Shown here: piece after piece, positions 23,529 to 30,128 of the stretch
How positions within the stretch are numbered: position 1 is the stretch's first letter
Layout of the letters: each line of letters starts with the position of its first letter
Assembly: GCF_041625495.1 (NCBI RefSeq)
Contig: NZ_JBFJTH010000029.1
Span: forward strand, 1-30,128
DNA: 30,128 nucleotides
Direction of reading: 5' to 3'
From: Litorivivens sp041625495
GTDB taxonomy: Bacteria; Pseudomonadota; Gammaproteobacteria; Pseudomonadales; Spongiibacteraceae
The notes under the pieces: generated by a model
What the model was told of the DNA's origin: nothing
Seen by the model: the letters and a program-made list of their open reading frames with translations, nothing else
Databases searched by the model: none
Translations under genes and position numbers: made by a program

Positions 23529-24196
23529 GAGCTCACCGCCGCGCTGCGCAACATCTGCCCTTCCTTGAGTGTGAGCACCCGGTAAGGCATCCGCTCAATC
23601 AGCGACAGATCATGACTGGCAATCATCACTGTTACGCCGACCTGATTGAACTGTTCGAACAGATTCATGATCTCGGCCGATAGCTCCGGGTCGAGGTTGC
23701 CGGTGGGCTCGTCCGCCAACAACAAGGCTGGCTTGTTCACCACAGCGCGCGCGATACCCACACGCTGCTGTTCACCACCAGATAGAGTGACCGGATTCTT
23801 CTTTTCCTTGTCGAGCAAACCGACCTTGTCCAATGCCGCCCGCACCCGTCGACCCACATCACGCGGCTGAAAACCGGCAATAATCAGCGGCAGGGCCACG
23901 TTGTCGAACACACTGCGATCAAACAACAGCTGATGATTCTGAAATACCACGCCGACACCGCGTCGGTGCTGCGGAATTTTGCGCGCCGACAGACGATTGA
24001 GATTTTTACCGTCGACAAAGACCTGTCCCGACGTAGGGCGCTCCATCATCATGATCAATTTCAGCAGCGTACTCTTGCCCGCACCGCTGTGCCCAGTGAG
24101 AAACACCATCTCGTTGCGTTCCACCTGAAAACTCAGATGATTGAGCGCCGAGTGGCCACCGGGGTAGCGCTTGCAGACGTCATCAAACTGGATCAT
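23525..24196 (-). CDS. ftsE: Cell division ATP-binding protein FtsE
   Basis: 223 aa, normal for FtsE. It has Walker A GHSGAGKST, Q-loop FQNHQLLFDRSV, signature LSGGEQQRVGIARA, Walker B LLLADEPTGNLDP and the switch His in IASHD. The ATPase works with FtsX at the division site to drive peptidoglycan hydrolase activation. The gene overlaps ftsX by 4 bases and starts 46 bases after the ftsY stop. The ribosome site before ATG 24196 is weak, so expression may depend on read-through from ftsY. Confidence 0.96.
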   Translation of the reverse strand: MIQFDDVCKRYPGGHSALNHLSFQVERNEMVFLTGHSGAGKSTLLKLIMMMERPTSGQVFVDGKNLNRLSARKIPQHRRGVGVVFQNHQLLFDRSVFDNVALPLIIAGFQPRDVGRRVRAALDKVGLLDKEKKNPVTLSGGEQQRVGIARAVVNKPALLLADEPTGNLDPELSAEIMNLFEQFNQVGVTVMIASHDLSLIERMPYRVLTLKEGQMLRSAAVSS

Positions 24197-24242
24197 GAAT
24201 TAGTTATCGTCCGGACAGTTGTCATGTTGGAGGCAACCTATC

Positions 24243-25328
24243 CTATGCTTCGTCTGCTCGGCGGGCAAACAACGCCTCCACAAATTCGTCAGCGCGAAAT
24301 GGTCGCAGGTCACCAATGCCTTCACCAATACCAATGAAGCGAATGGGAATACCAAGCTGTTGGCTGATGGCAAAGATAATACCGCCTTTGGCGGTACCAT
24401 CGAGCTTGGTCAGGGTGACGCCGGACACACCGACCGCCTGCTGGAAGTGTTTCGCCTGAGTCAATGCGTTCTGCCCGGTGCCGGCATCCAGCACCAGCAT
24501 CACTTCGTGGGGTGCGGTATCGTCGATTTTCTTCATTACCCGAACAACCTTTTTCAGCTCTTCCATCAGGTTGTCTTTGTTGTGCAGTCGACCCGCCGTA
24601 TCCGCGATCAAAACGTCCACGTCGCGGGATTTGGCTGCCTGAAGGGCGTCGAAAATCACCGACGCAGAATCTGCGCCAGTGTGCTGGGCAATTACCGGCA
24701 CCTTGTTGCGGTCACCCCAGACCTGCAACTGCTCGACCGCAGCGGCGCGAAATGTGTCGCCGGCTGCCAGCATGACCGACTTGCCCAGCACTTGAAGTTG
24801 TTTTGCCAACTTGCCGATGGTGGTGGTTTTGCCAACACCGTTTACGCCCACCACCAGAATGACATAGGGCTTATGGGCCTCTTCGATCACCAGCTCCGAC
24901 TGCGCCGGCGCCAACAGTGCTGTCAGCTCCTGCTGCAACGCCTGATACAAGGCTTCCGGATCAGATAATTGATTGCGTTTAACCGCATCGGTGATGTTGT
25001 CGATGATCTGCTGCGTGGCATCGATACCAATATCAGCCATCAGCAGCTGGGTTTCGATGTCTTCCAGCAGGTCGTCATCAATAGCTTTGCGACCGAGAAT
25101 CAGGTTGCCCAGCCCCTGCCCGATGTTGGCGCCGGTCTGTTGCAGACCACGGGTGAGGCGCTCGAACAGGCGCATGCGCTGCTCGTCGGTCAGCTCAACA
25201 TGCTGCCAGGGCGCTAGTTCGGCGTCATCGATAAAACCTTCAGCGGCTGCCAGATCCTCTTCAGACCCGGTCAAACCAGCCTTTATCCGATCAAAAAAGC
25301 CCTTCTTTGGTGAGGGGGTGTCTTCCAC
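24243..25328 (-). CDS. ftsY: Signal recognition particle receptor FtsY
   Basis: 361 aa from the chosen start. It is the SRP receptor GTPase that docks SRP-ribosome complexes at the membrane. The acidic A domain is short (about 1-60); the N domain is helical (FERLTRGLQQTGANIGQGL, DDDLLEDIETQLLMADIG); the G domain has GVNGVGKTTTIGKLAKQL, DTFRAAAVEQL, DTAGRLHNK, TKLDGTAKGG and the final GIGEGIGDLRPF. I prefer GTG at 25328 because AAGGA lies 8 bases before it and the protein then starts with VEDTPSPKKGFFDRIKAG; the longer GTG at 25361 adds 11 residues without support. It is first in the ftsY-ftsE-ftsX operon. Confidence 0.95.
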   Translation of the reverse strand: MEDTPSPKKGFFDRIKAGLTGSEEDLAAAEGFIDDAELAPWQHVELTDEQRMRLFERLTRGLQQTGANIGQGLGNLILGRKAIDDDLLEDIETQLLMADIGIDATQQIIDNITDAVKRNQLSDPEALYQALQQELTALLAPAQSELVIEEAHKPYVILVVGVNGVGKTTTIGKLAKQLQVLGKSVMLAAGDTFRAAAVEQLQVWGDRNKVPVIAQHTGADSASVIFDALQAAKSRDVDVLIADTAGRLHNKDNLMEELKKVVRVMKKIDDTAPHEVMLVLDAGTGQNALTQAKHFQQAVGVSGVTLTKLDGTAKGGIIFAISQQLGIPIRFIGIGEGIGDLRPFRADEFVEALFARRADEA

Positions 25329-25374
25329 TATCCAAATCCTTGCCTGGGAGTGTAATGTCACATGCGGTGCCGGA

Positions 25375-25428
25375 GGTGCGCACCGGGGATATTACGGAAC
25401 GCGGTGCGCGCCCTGATGGGGCGCACCG
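25375..25428. repeat. Clustered GGTGCGC repeats and hairpin upstream of ftsY
   Basis: GGTGCGCACC (25375-25384) is a perfect palindrome. Further on CGGTGCGC (25402-25409) pairs with GCGCACCG (25421-25428), with CCC/GGG inside and a TGAT loop. The three copies of one heptamer in 54 bases upstream of ftsYEX could be a regulator-binding cluster or alternative RNA stems. No T-run follows. Confidence 0.35.
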
Positions 25429-25524
25429 GAGATTGCGGCTATTCTAAAGGATTCCGGGAGCGATGTGGCCCCCTTAAAGGAGCTGCCGCCCGGTATAGGT
25501 AGTCATCCGAGAGGAATGTGAAAC

Positions 25525-25851
25525 TCAGTCTTCGTCACGCTCTCGGTATTCCATGCGGGTACAGCCCAGACAACGCAGGAAGGTGTTGGCCGCCGGCTGT
25601 ACCATCAGGGTGTCCGCTGCCTGGCCGACATTGCCGCCCAAGGCTGAAAACGGCAAACTCACCAGAAAAAAGGCGGTTCCCACCACAGTAACGGCCAGCA
25701 TGACTGGACGCACGATGACTGTATCCGTCGCCATCGCTAGGGCGGTCGGCTGCTGCTTTACCACGTCAGCAACCGACAATTGCGGTATTATCAGAGCCAG
25801 AGACAGGCAGAGCGCATTAAACCAGCGTGCGACAGGCGAGCGTGTTTTCAT
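25525..25851 (-). CDS. Small exported or membrane protein, conserved hypothetical
   Basis: 108 aa from the chosen start. MKTRSPVARWFNALCLSLAL plus the residues up to SVA forms a signal peptide or anchor; a second hydrophobic segment spans about 48-72 (TVIVRPVMLAVTVVGTAFFL). The end has LPFSALGGNVGQAADTLMVQ, PAANTFLRCLGC and an acidic tail. Similar 'LPFSALGGNV...PA..TF.R.LG' proteins are common unannotated genes in Pseudomonas relatives; no function is known to me. I chose ATG 25851 because GGAGG lies 8 bases upstream; a longer frame to 25992 adds unrelated residues encoded by the leader hairpin and palindrome. It is divergent from cyaA. Confidence 0.75.
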   Translation of the reverse strand: MKTRSPVARWFNALCLSLALIIPQLSVADVVKQQPTALAMATDTVIVRPVMLAVTVVGTAFFLVSLPFSALGGNVGQAADTLMVQPAANTFLRCLGCTRMEYRERDED

Positions 25852-25880
25852 GGGAACAACCTCCACGGAGTTATTGTAGC

Positions 25881-25909
25881 GCTGACCGGGGCCGTTCACG
25901 CCGGTCAGC
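25881..25909. other. Perfect 9-bp stem-loop in leader of the 108-aa gene
   Basis: GCTGACCGG (25881-25889) and CCGGTCAGC (25901-25909) pair perfectly over an 11-base loop. On the minus strand it lies between the candidate promoter and the ribosome site (GGAGG) of the small exported protein gene, so it would be in the 5' leader. Confidence 0.5.
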
Positions 25910-25918
25910 AGCAGATAC

Positions 25919-25960
25919 TTATGGTCTAAACCATAATAGCGCGATGCCGGAATAGTGTCT
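25919..25960 (-). promoter_or_regulatory. Candidate promoter with overlapping palindromic operator
   Basis: Read on the minus strand, CAGACA and TATTAT with a 17-base gap form a candidate promoter. The perfect palindrome with arms TTATGGT/ACCATAA (25919-25936, 4-base centre) overlaps this -10 and the expected start point, the usual place for a repressor site. The regulator is unknown. Confidence 0.4.
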
Positions 25961-25977
25961 GCATCAATATAAAAAAA

Positions 25978-25993
25978 TGGCTTGCATATCACA
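25978..25993 (+). promoter_or_regulatory. CRP-like half site before cyaA
   Basis: TGGCT-N6-TCACA has one perfect CRP half (TCACA, 25989-25993) at the right spacing and one poor half. It lies about 80 bases before cyaA and just after a possible -10 (TATAAA, 25968-25973). In E. coli CRP represses cyaA from a comparable place. It is weak evidence on its own. Confidence 0.25.
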
Positions 25994-26071
25994 GGATTAC
26001 AGGAGAATGTTTAGGCAGCTTTTGGCTTGCGAGCCACACCTTTCGGCCGCCGGGGAGCACAGCGTCCAGCA

Positions 26072-28840
26072 ATGTTGCAGCCATTGAGTGCCGGGTTTCG
26101 TCGATTTTTTCATCGCCAAGCCCCTGACATCAAAGAGGTTTTCAAGCGGTTACAAACCATGAACCAGCTGCGGCTGGAGCGTGCCCGCTCCCTGCTCGGC
26201 CCCCGCCAGCAGTTGTTTCTGGATTTCCTACCCCTGTTTTTTCATTGCAATCACCCCGTCCTGCCCGGCTTCCAGTCGCTACAATGCCCGGCGGGGCTGA
26301 GCGGCTACCAGCCCTCGCCAGAAATGGTGCAGCGCGTTAAACGGCATCTGGCCAATAGTTTTCAGTACACCCCCTCGGCAGACAAAAATCACGATCTGGA
26401 AGCGCTGTTTCTGATGGGCTCGATCGGCAGTGTGGCCCACGCACCCAGTTCAGACATCGATGTGTGGGTTTGCCACCGCGCCGACCTGAGCGACGGCGAT
26501 CGAGCCGCACTGAACCAGAAATGCGAAGACCTGAGCCACTACGCCAACAAAGCACTAGGGCTGGAAATACATTTTTTCCTGATGTCGGCGCAGGCTTTCC
26601 GCGCCGGTGAACGCAAGGCCCTGAACGCCGAAGACTGCGGCAGCACGCAACACTTCCTTTTACTGGACGAGTTTTACCGCAGCGCCATACTTGTCGCCGG
26701 TAAGTATCCGGCCTGGTGGCTGATTTCTCCCGACACCACGGACTACGATGGCGCGCTCGCCGAGCTGCACCACAAACACAAGCGCATTGGCCGACTGACC
26801 CTAGATTTTGGCAACGTGCATCAGATTCCAGCTGGGGAGTACGTGGGAGCCGGCATCTGGCAACTATTCAAAGCCATCAGCCAACCCCATAAGTCGCTGA
26901 TCAAGCTGCTCTTGATTGAAGCTTACGCCAGCGCCCACCCTGATAATCACACCCTATCGGAAACATTAAAGCGCCAACTGCACCAACCCCAGTGGCGGGC
27001 GGAACCACACGACCCCTACACGATGATTTATCAGCGCCTGGAAGCTTACCTAGAGCAGCGCGACGAGCCGCTGCGCCTGAACTTGCTGCGCCGCGCCTTC
27101 TATTTCAAGACCGAGCTCAAACTGAGCCGCCGCAGCAATTATCTTGGGTGGCGGGAAAATGTGCTCGAAGAGCTCGTCAGGCAATGGGGCTGGAGCAATG
27201 AGCAGCTGCACAACCTCGACATGCGCGACAGCTGGCGGGTAACCCGAGTGCGCGAGGAGCACCTGGAACTGGTGCGCGAGCTAACCGGCAGCTACCGATT
27301 TCTACAGAACTTCGCCACCCGGAACCAGGCCGACCAACTGATCAGCTCCCGAGAAATGAGCGTGCTGGGCCGCAAACTGTTTTCCGCATTCGAACGCCAA
27401 CCGGACAAGATCGACTGGATCAACAGCGGCATCTCCGAAGACTTGGCAGAAAAAAACTTAAGCTTCTGCTACTTGGGCAAGGCCGACCCCGACAAGCCCA
27501 GCTGGGCGCTAATAGCCGGCAAGGTCACGCTGGTGAACTGGCACAGCAGCACGGCGCTACGCGAAAGCGACAGCCTGCCTGCGCTCATTTGCTGGTGTTT
27601 GTGCAATGGCCTGATCGACGGCGACACCCGCTTTCATCTAGCGTCGGATCATCCGGATCACCATCGCGGCAAGCTGGAAAACCTGGTCAAGCAGCTTGCA
27701 GGCATCCTGCCTGACTCGGCCTACGCCACCCACCCCGAGTATCATCAACGCTTTGAAAGTGCGCGCTATACGCAATCGCTGACCTGCATTGTGGGCAGCG
27801 CCAGCCAACGTTCTTCTTTCGACACTCCACTTGTGGGACATGTCGATATAGTCAACGTCACCAGTTGGGGCGAGGTGATCTGCAAAAGCTTTACCGACAG
27901 CCACGCAGCCGCCAAAGCGATGCAGTATGTACTGGCGGCAACGGTGAGCCAGAAACAACCGATAGCGCTGCAGATCAAACCCTTTTCTTTAAGCGCTGAG
28001 CGCTACGCGAGCCAGTTTAACGACGACCTGCAGCCCGTAATGGCGTTTTTTGACAAAGCGGGGGACGGCGATCGTTTTATTTTTGAGGCTGGTCGCACTT
28101 ATTACTGCTTTCAGCGCCGCAGGAACACAGTCCGCCTGCGCGCCGCGTCGAGCTTTAGCGACCTTACCCAGTTGTTGGCTGGCAGCGAGCACGCCAACAG
28201 CCGTATTGAGGTGAGCCGCGATAACGCAAACTTACAAGCCCTGTGCTGTGTCAGTGAGCTGCAGAGCCCCGGTGCGCTGCGCATAGTGTTCCAAAGGCGT
28301 GAGGAAGCAGCCGACATTTATGTTATTGATGGCCGCGGTGGCATTCACTATCAGTCACTGCTCTGCGACGACAGCAGTATCATGCTCGGCCAACTGAAAA
28401 ACTTTATCGACAGCCTGCGCAAAAACTACTTCAACAACTGCGCCGTGGCTTGGTACGAATTGGTTGAGCGTAACGGTCGCCCGCTCGTTGAACCGCTCGC
28501 TCAGCAGCTGCGCTCGGATAGACTGCGTATTGTGGTGAATATGCTGGCCTCGCGCACCGACGATGACGGTGCTCGCTTCGACCTGAAAATCAACCAGAAA
28601 ACCCTGCACTTTGCCCAGTACGGGAAAGACATTCTGAAGCACGCCGCCGATTACATTCGCGAGCAGCTGCCGCCACACCAGCTGCGCTTTTGTTACGTGA
28701 ACCAGATTCTTTATCGCGACCGCGCGCAGGAAGGTGTCAACGCGGGGCAGCGTCTTGGTGAGGCATTGCGCCATAAAGTACAGATAGAGGAAGCCCTGAA
28801 TTCAGCGCTACTGGCTGAACTGGCTACAACAACAGGTTAG
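26072..28840 (+). CDS. cyaA: Class I adenylate cyclase
   Basis: 922 aa from the chosen start, longer than the 848 aa of E. coli CyaA and near the Pseudomonas form. It makes cAMP from ATP in the cytoplasm. The N-terminal catalytic domain is recognisable: MNQLRLERARSLLGPRQQLF, LPLFFHCNHPVLPGF, and the nucleotidyl-transferase motif G116-S-x2-S120 with D128-I-D130 (SSDIDVWVCH). Later segments such as QLFKAISQPHKSLIKLLLIE and FYFKTELKLSRR are also family-typical. The C-terminal half is the regulatory part. ATG 26072 is chosen; an in-frame TTG at 26027 would add 15 residues, and cyaA of E. coli does use TTG, so the longer form is possible. A 26-codon frame overlaps the start (see findings). It is convergent with the Crc-like gene, 20 bases apart. 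Confidence 0.94.
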   Translation: MLQPLSAGFRRFFHRQAPDIKEVFKRLQTMNQLRLERARSLLGPRQQLFLDFLPLFFHCNHPVLPGFQSLQCPAGLSGYQPSPEMVQRVKRHLANSFQYTPSADKNHDLEALFLMGSIGSVAHAPSSDIDVWVCHRADLSDGDRAALNQKCEDLSHYANKALGLEIHFFLMSAQAFRAGERKALNAEDCGSTQHFLLLDEFYRSAILVAGKYPAWWLISPDTTDYDGALAELHHKHKRIGRLTLDFGNVHQIPAGEYVGAGIWQLFKAISQPHKSLIKLLLIEAYASAHPDNHTLSETLKRQLHQPQWRAEPHDPYTMIYQRLEAYLEQRDEPLRLNLLRRAFYFKTELKLSRRSNYLGWRENVLEELVRQWGWSNEQLHNLDMRDSWRVTRVREEHLELVRELTGSYRFLQNFATRNQADQLISSREMSVLGRKLFSAFERQPDKIDWINSGISEDLAEKNLSFCYLGKADPDKPSWALIAGKVTLVNWHSSTALRESDSLPALICWCLCNGLIDGDTRFHLASDHPDHHRGKLENLVKQLAGILPDSAYATHPEYHQRFESARYTQSLTCIVGSASQRSSFDTPLVGHVDIVNVTSWGEVICKSFTDSHAAAKAMQYVLAATVSQKQPIALQIKPFSLSAERYASQFNDDLQPVMAFFDKAGDGDRFIFEAGRTYYCFQRRRNTVRLRAASSFSDLTQLLAGSEHANSRIEVSRDNANLQALCCVSELQSPGALRIVFQRREEAADIYVIDGRGGIHYQSLLCDDSSIMLGQLKNFIDSLRKNYFNNCAVAWYELVERNGRPLVEPLAQQLRSDRLRIVVNMLASRTDDDGARFDLKINQKTLHFAQYGKDILKHAADYIREQLPPHQLRFCYVNQILYRDRAQEGVNAGQRLGEALRHKVQIEEALNSALLAELATTTG

Positions 28841-28860
28841 CTGCACCCTGCTGGGGGCGC

Positions 28861-29643
28861 TTAGAATTCTGCTTCTGGCAGTTCGTAATCGTAATCCATG
28901 ATCAGGGGCGCATGATCCCCAAACTGCTGGTTTTTGTAGATGGTGCCGTATTCGATATACGGTTTAAAACGGTTCGACACAATCTGGTAATCCACCCGCC
29001 AGCCACTGCTGTTCTGGTCACCGTCGGGCCACCAGGTAAATTCGTCCGCGTCGCGGTTCACCTGGCGAAAGGCATCGACATAGCCCAGCTCGTGAAACAG
29101 CCGCTCCATCCACTGCTGCTCTTCGCCGAGAAACCCGGACATACCCTGGACGGCATCCGGCTCTTGCACATCGATGTTGCGGTGCACCATATTCCAGTTG
29201 CCACAGATCACGAACTCACGACGCTTGTTGCGAATTTTGTTCAGGTGGTTGTAATACAGGTCAAAAAATTCGCCCTTGCGCGCCTGAGCTTTGGCATCCT
29301 TGGGGTAACCGCTTGGTGCCAGCAGACAACCAACACTGAGCTCGTCGAAATCCGCCTGGATATAGCGGCCTTCCATATCGAAATCGGTGAACCCCAGGCC
29401 ATACATAATAGCCTTGGGCAGTCGCCGGGTATAAATGGCCACACCGTTGGTATTGGGTTCAGCTGCGTCGAAGAAATACGCGTTGTACTCCGACGGAAAG
29501 AACTTGGGATCACGCAGCTTGTACTCCTGAACACCAATGTTCTGAATACAGATGATGTCAGCGTCCTGCTCTTCAATCCATTCGAAAAACCCGCGCTGGG
29601 CGGCGTCTTCAATGCCATTGGCACAAAAGCTGATTATTCTCAT
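28861..29643 (-). CDS. crc: Crc-like catabolite repression protein (exonuclease III fold, degenerate active site)
   Basis: 260 aa, matching Crc (259 aa in Pseudomonas). The start MRIISFCANGIEDAAQRG and FTWWPDGDQNSSGWRVDYQI align with Crc/exonuclease III. The gene is head-to-head with pyrE, as in Pseudomonas. Active-site residues of exonuclease III are changed: Asn7 is C7, the metal-binding Glu34 is N35, and Asp151 is N149, while N151, D218 and the final D243-H244 remain. It is therefore probably not a nuclease, like characterised Crc, which acts with Hfq to repress translation of catabolic mRNAs. I chose ATG 29643; a frame extending to 29706 adds 21 residues that do not fit the family. The ribosome site is weak. 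An exonuclease III/endonuclease family assignment is the alternative. Confidence 0.85.
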   Translation of the reverse strand: MRIISFCANGIEDAAQRGFFEWIEEQDADIICIQNIGVQEYKLRDPKFFPSEYNAYFFDAAEPNTNGVAIYTRRLPKAIMYGLGFTDFDMEGRYIQADFDELSVGCLLAPSGYPKDAKAQARKGEFFDLYYNHLNKIRNKRREFVICGNWNMVHRNIDVQEPDAVQGMSGFLGEEQQWMERLFHELGYVDAFRQVNRDADEFTWWPDGDQNSSGWRVDYQIVSNRFKPYIEYGTIYKNQQFGDHAPLIMDYDYELPEAEF

Positions 29644-29768
29644 TAATAACCCAATAAGCTCTCGGTAAGATACAGTGCTCGCAGCCAGCCACCCTGCAAT
29701 ACCCATTATTTACGCTTTAAGGTACATCGGTGGCACTGCCAGCCAATTTATTATTGCGCGCTTTTGGC

Positions 29769-29777
29769 TGCTACAAT
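29769..29777 (+). promoter_or_regulatory. Candidate extended -10 promoter for pyrE
   Basis: TGCTACAAT (TG-N-TACAAT) is a good extended -10 element 83 bases before the pyrE start. No clear -35 is visible, which extended -10 promoters can tolerate. Confidence 0.45.
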
Positions 29778-29859
29778 GGGCAGTTTAGCGCAGCCGGAGC
29801 AATCTGTCCGAAAAAAGCGCGAAAAATCTGCCACATAGAGGCTGGAGCTGAAGGGTACT

Positions 29860-30128
29860 ATGGAACTTTATCAACAACAATTTATTGAACAGGCCATTGC
29901 GGCAAAAGCACTCACATTTGGCACATTTACCCTCAAATCCGGCCGCGAAAGCCCCTATTTCTTCAATGCCGGAAAATTTTACCAGGGCGCAGCGCTAGCC
30001 ACCCTGAGCCGCTGCTACGCGGCCGCCATTAGCGCCAGAGCACCGGAATTTGATGTGCTCTACGGCCCAGCCTACAAGGGTATCGTATTGGCCGCCGCAA
30101 CCAGCTGCGCACTGGCCGACCACCATCA
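29860..30128 (+). CDS. pyrE: Orotate phosphoribosyltransferase PyrE, N-terminal part (3'-truncated by window edge)
   Basis: The first 89 codons are present and the frame is open to the window end. PyrE joins orotate to PRPP in pyrimidine synthesis. The start MELYQQQFIEQAIAAKALTF, the substrate-contacting FTLKSGRESPYFFNAGKF and YGPAYKGIVLAA are all family motifs. AAGGG (29851-29855) precedes ATG 29860. It is divergent from the Crc-like gene, with 216 bases between the two starts that hold the candidate promoter and no other gene. Confidence 0.95.
   Translation, partial: MELYQQQFIEQAIAAKALTFGTFTLKSGRESPYFFNAGKFYQGAALATLSRCYAAAISARAPEFDVLYGPAYKGIVLAAATSCALADHH

Noticed and set aside
22521..24196. 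FtsEX as a generic drug-efflux ABC transporter
   Set aside because: The ftsY-ftsE-ftsX order, the ATGA overlap and FtsX topology with a large periplasmic loop identify the division complex.
24219..24968. 249-codon open frame on the plus strand opposite ftsY
   Set aside because: ftsY is clearly real on the other strand; this frame is rich in His/Gln and shows no domain.
28912..29646. 244-codon open frame on the plus strand opposite the Crc-like gene
   Set aside because: It is a codon-bias shadow of the minus-strand gene, with no family motif and low-complexity composition.
29644..29706. 21-residue N-terminal extension of the Crc-like protein
   Set aside because: Crc and exonuclease III begin at MRIIS; the extra residues overlap the pyrE-crc promoter spacer and do not align.
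1..30128. CRISPR arrays, tRNA or rRNA genes, insertion sequences, prophage or integron genes
   Set aside because: I looked for regularly spaced repeats, transposase or integrase motifs and tRNA-like cloverleaf sequence, and saw none.

Overview
The window is a compact, mostly housekeeping piece of a gammaproteobacterial chromosome with mid-to-high GC. It most resembles Pseudomonas and the marine Cellvibrionales/Spongiibacteraceae side of the class. This is an inference from gene order and protein motifs: amidase-mutL-miaA-hfq-hflX-hflK-hflC-DUF2065-hisZ-purA is the Pseudomonas-type order, and a Crc-like gene lies head-to-head with pyrE as in Pseudomonas. I saw no tRNA, rRNA, IS element, prophage or CRISPR array, and no gene-free stretch longer than about 220 bases.

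Layout. (1) 1-9747, plus strand: a long operon-like run covering the end of a LysM cell-wall amidase, DNA mismatch repair (mutL, with an endonuclease-type C-terminus), tRNA i6A synthesis (miaA), the RNA chaperone hfq, the ribosome GTPase hflX, the FtsH-modulating SPFH pair hflK/hflC, a small DUF2065 membrane protein, the histidine-pathway regulator hisZ and purA. A terminator-like hairpin with a T-run sits between hflC and the DUF2065 gene, and a strong hairpin without a T-run follows purA. (2) 9871-12636: a MAPEG membrane protein, an unrecognised 103-aa protein and the ABC-F ATPase uup (the last two on the minus strand). (3) 12783-16415: a very large c-di-GMP enzyme with two apparent periplasmic sensor domains (NMT1-like and CHASE), then PAS, GGDEF and EAL. 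(4) 16419-21179: a LysR regulator divergent from a four-gene catabolic operon (histidine-phosphatase-fold protein, acyl-CoA dehydrogenase, APH-type kinase, SDR). The dehydrogenase and kinase look like the separate halves of the mitochondrial ACAD10/11 fusion and of bacterial LvaC/LvaA, which suggests kinase-dependent 4-hydroxyacyl-CoA catabolism. (5) 21287-25328, minus strand: a helical lipoprotein and the cell-division/SRP set ftsY-ftsE-ftsX. The rpoH gene that usually follows ftsX is not there. (6) 25525-30128: a small exported/membrane protein, class I adenylate cyclase (cyaA), a Crc-like protein that has lost key exonuclease residues, and the start of pyrE.

How they fit together. Hfq and Crc, which act together in Pseudomonas on A-rich (AAN)n mRNA leaders, are both encoded here, and the leader of the catabolic operon carries an (AAN)4 tract. 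I rate the ACAD/kinase/phosphatase/SDR module with its LysR gene and possible Hfq-Crc leader as the most interesting system. The dual-sensor c-di-GMP protein is second.
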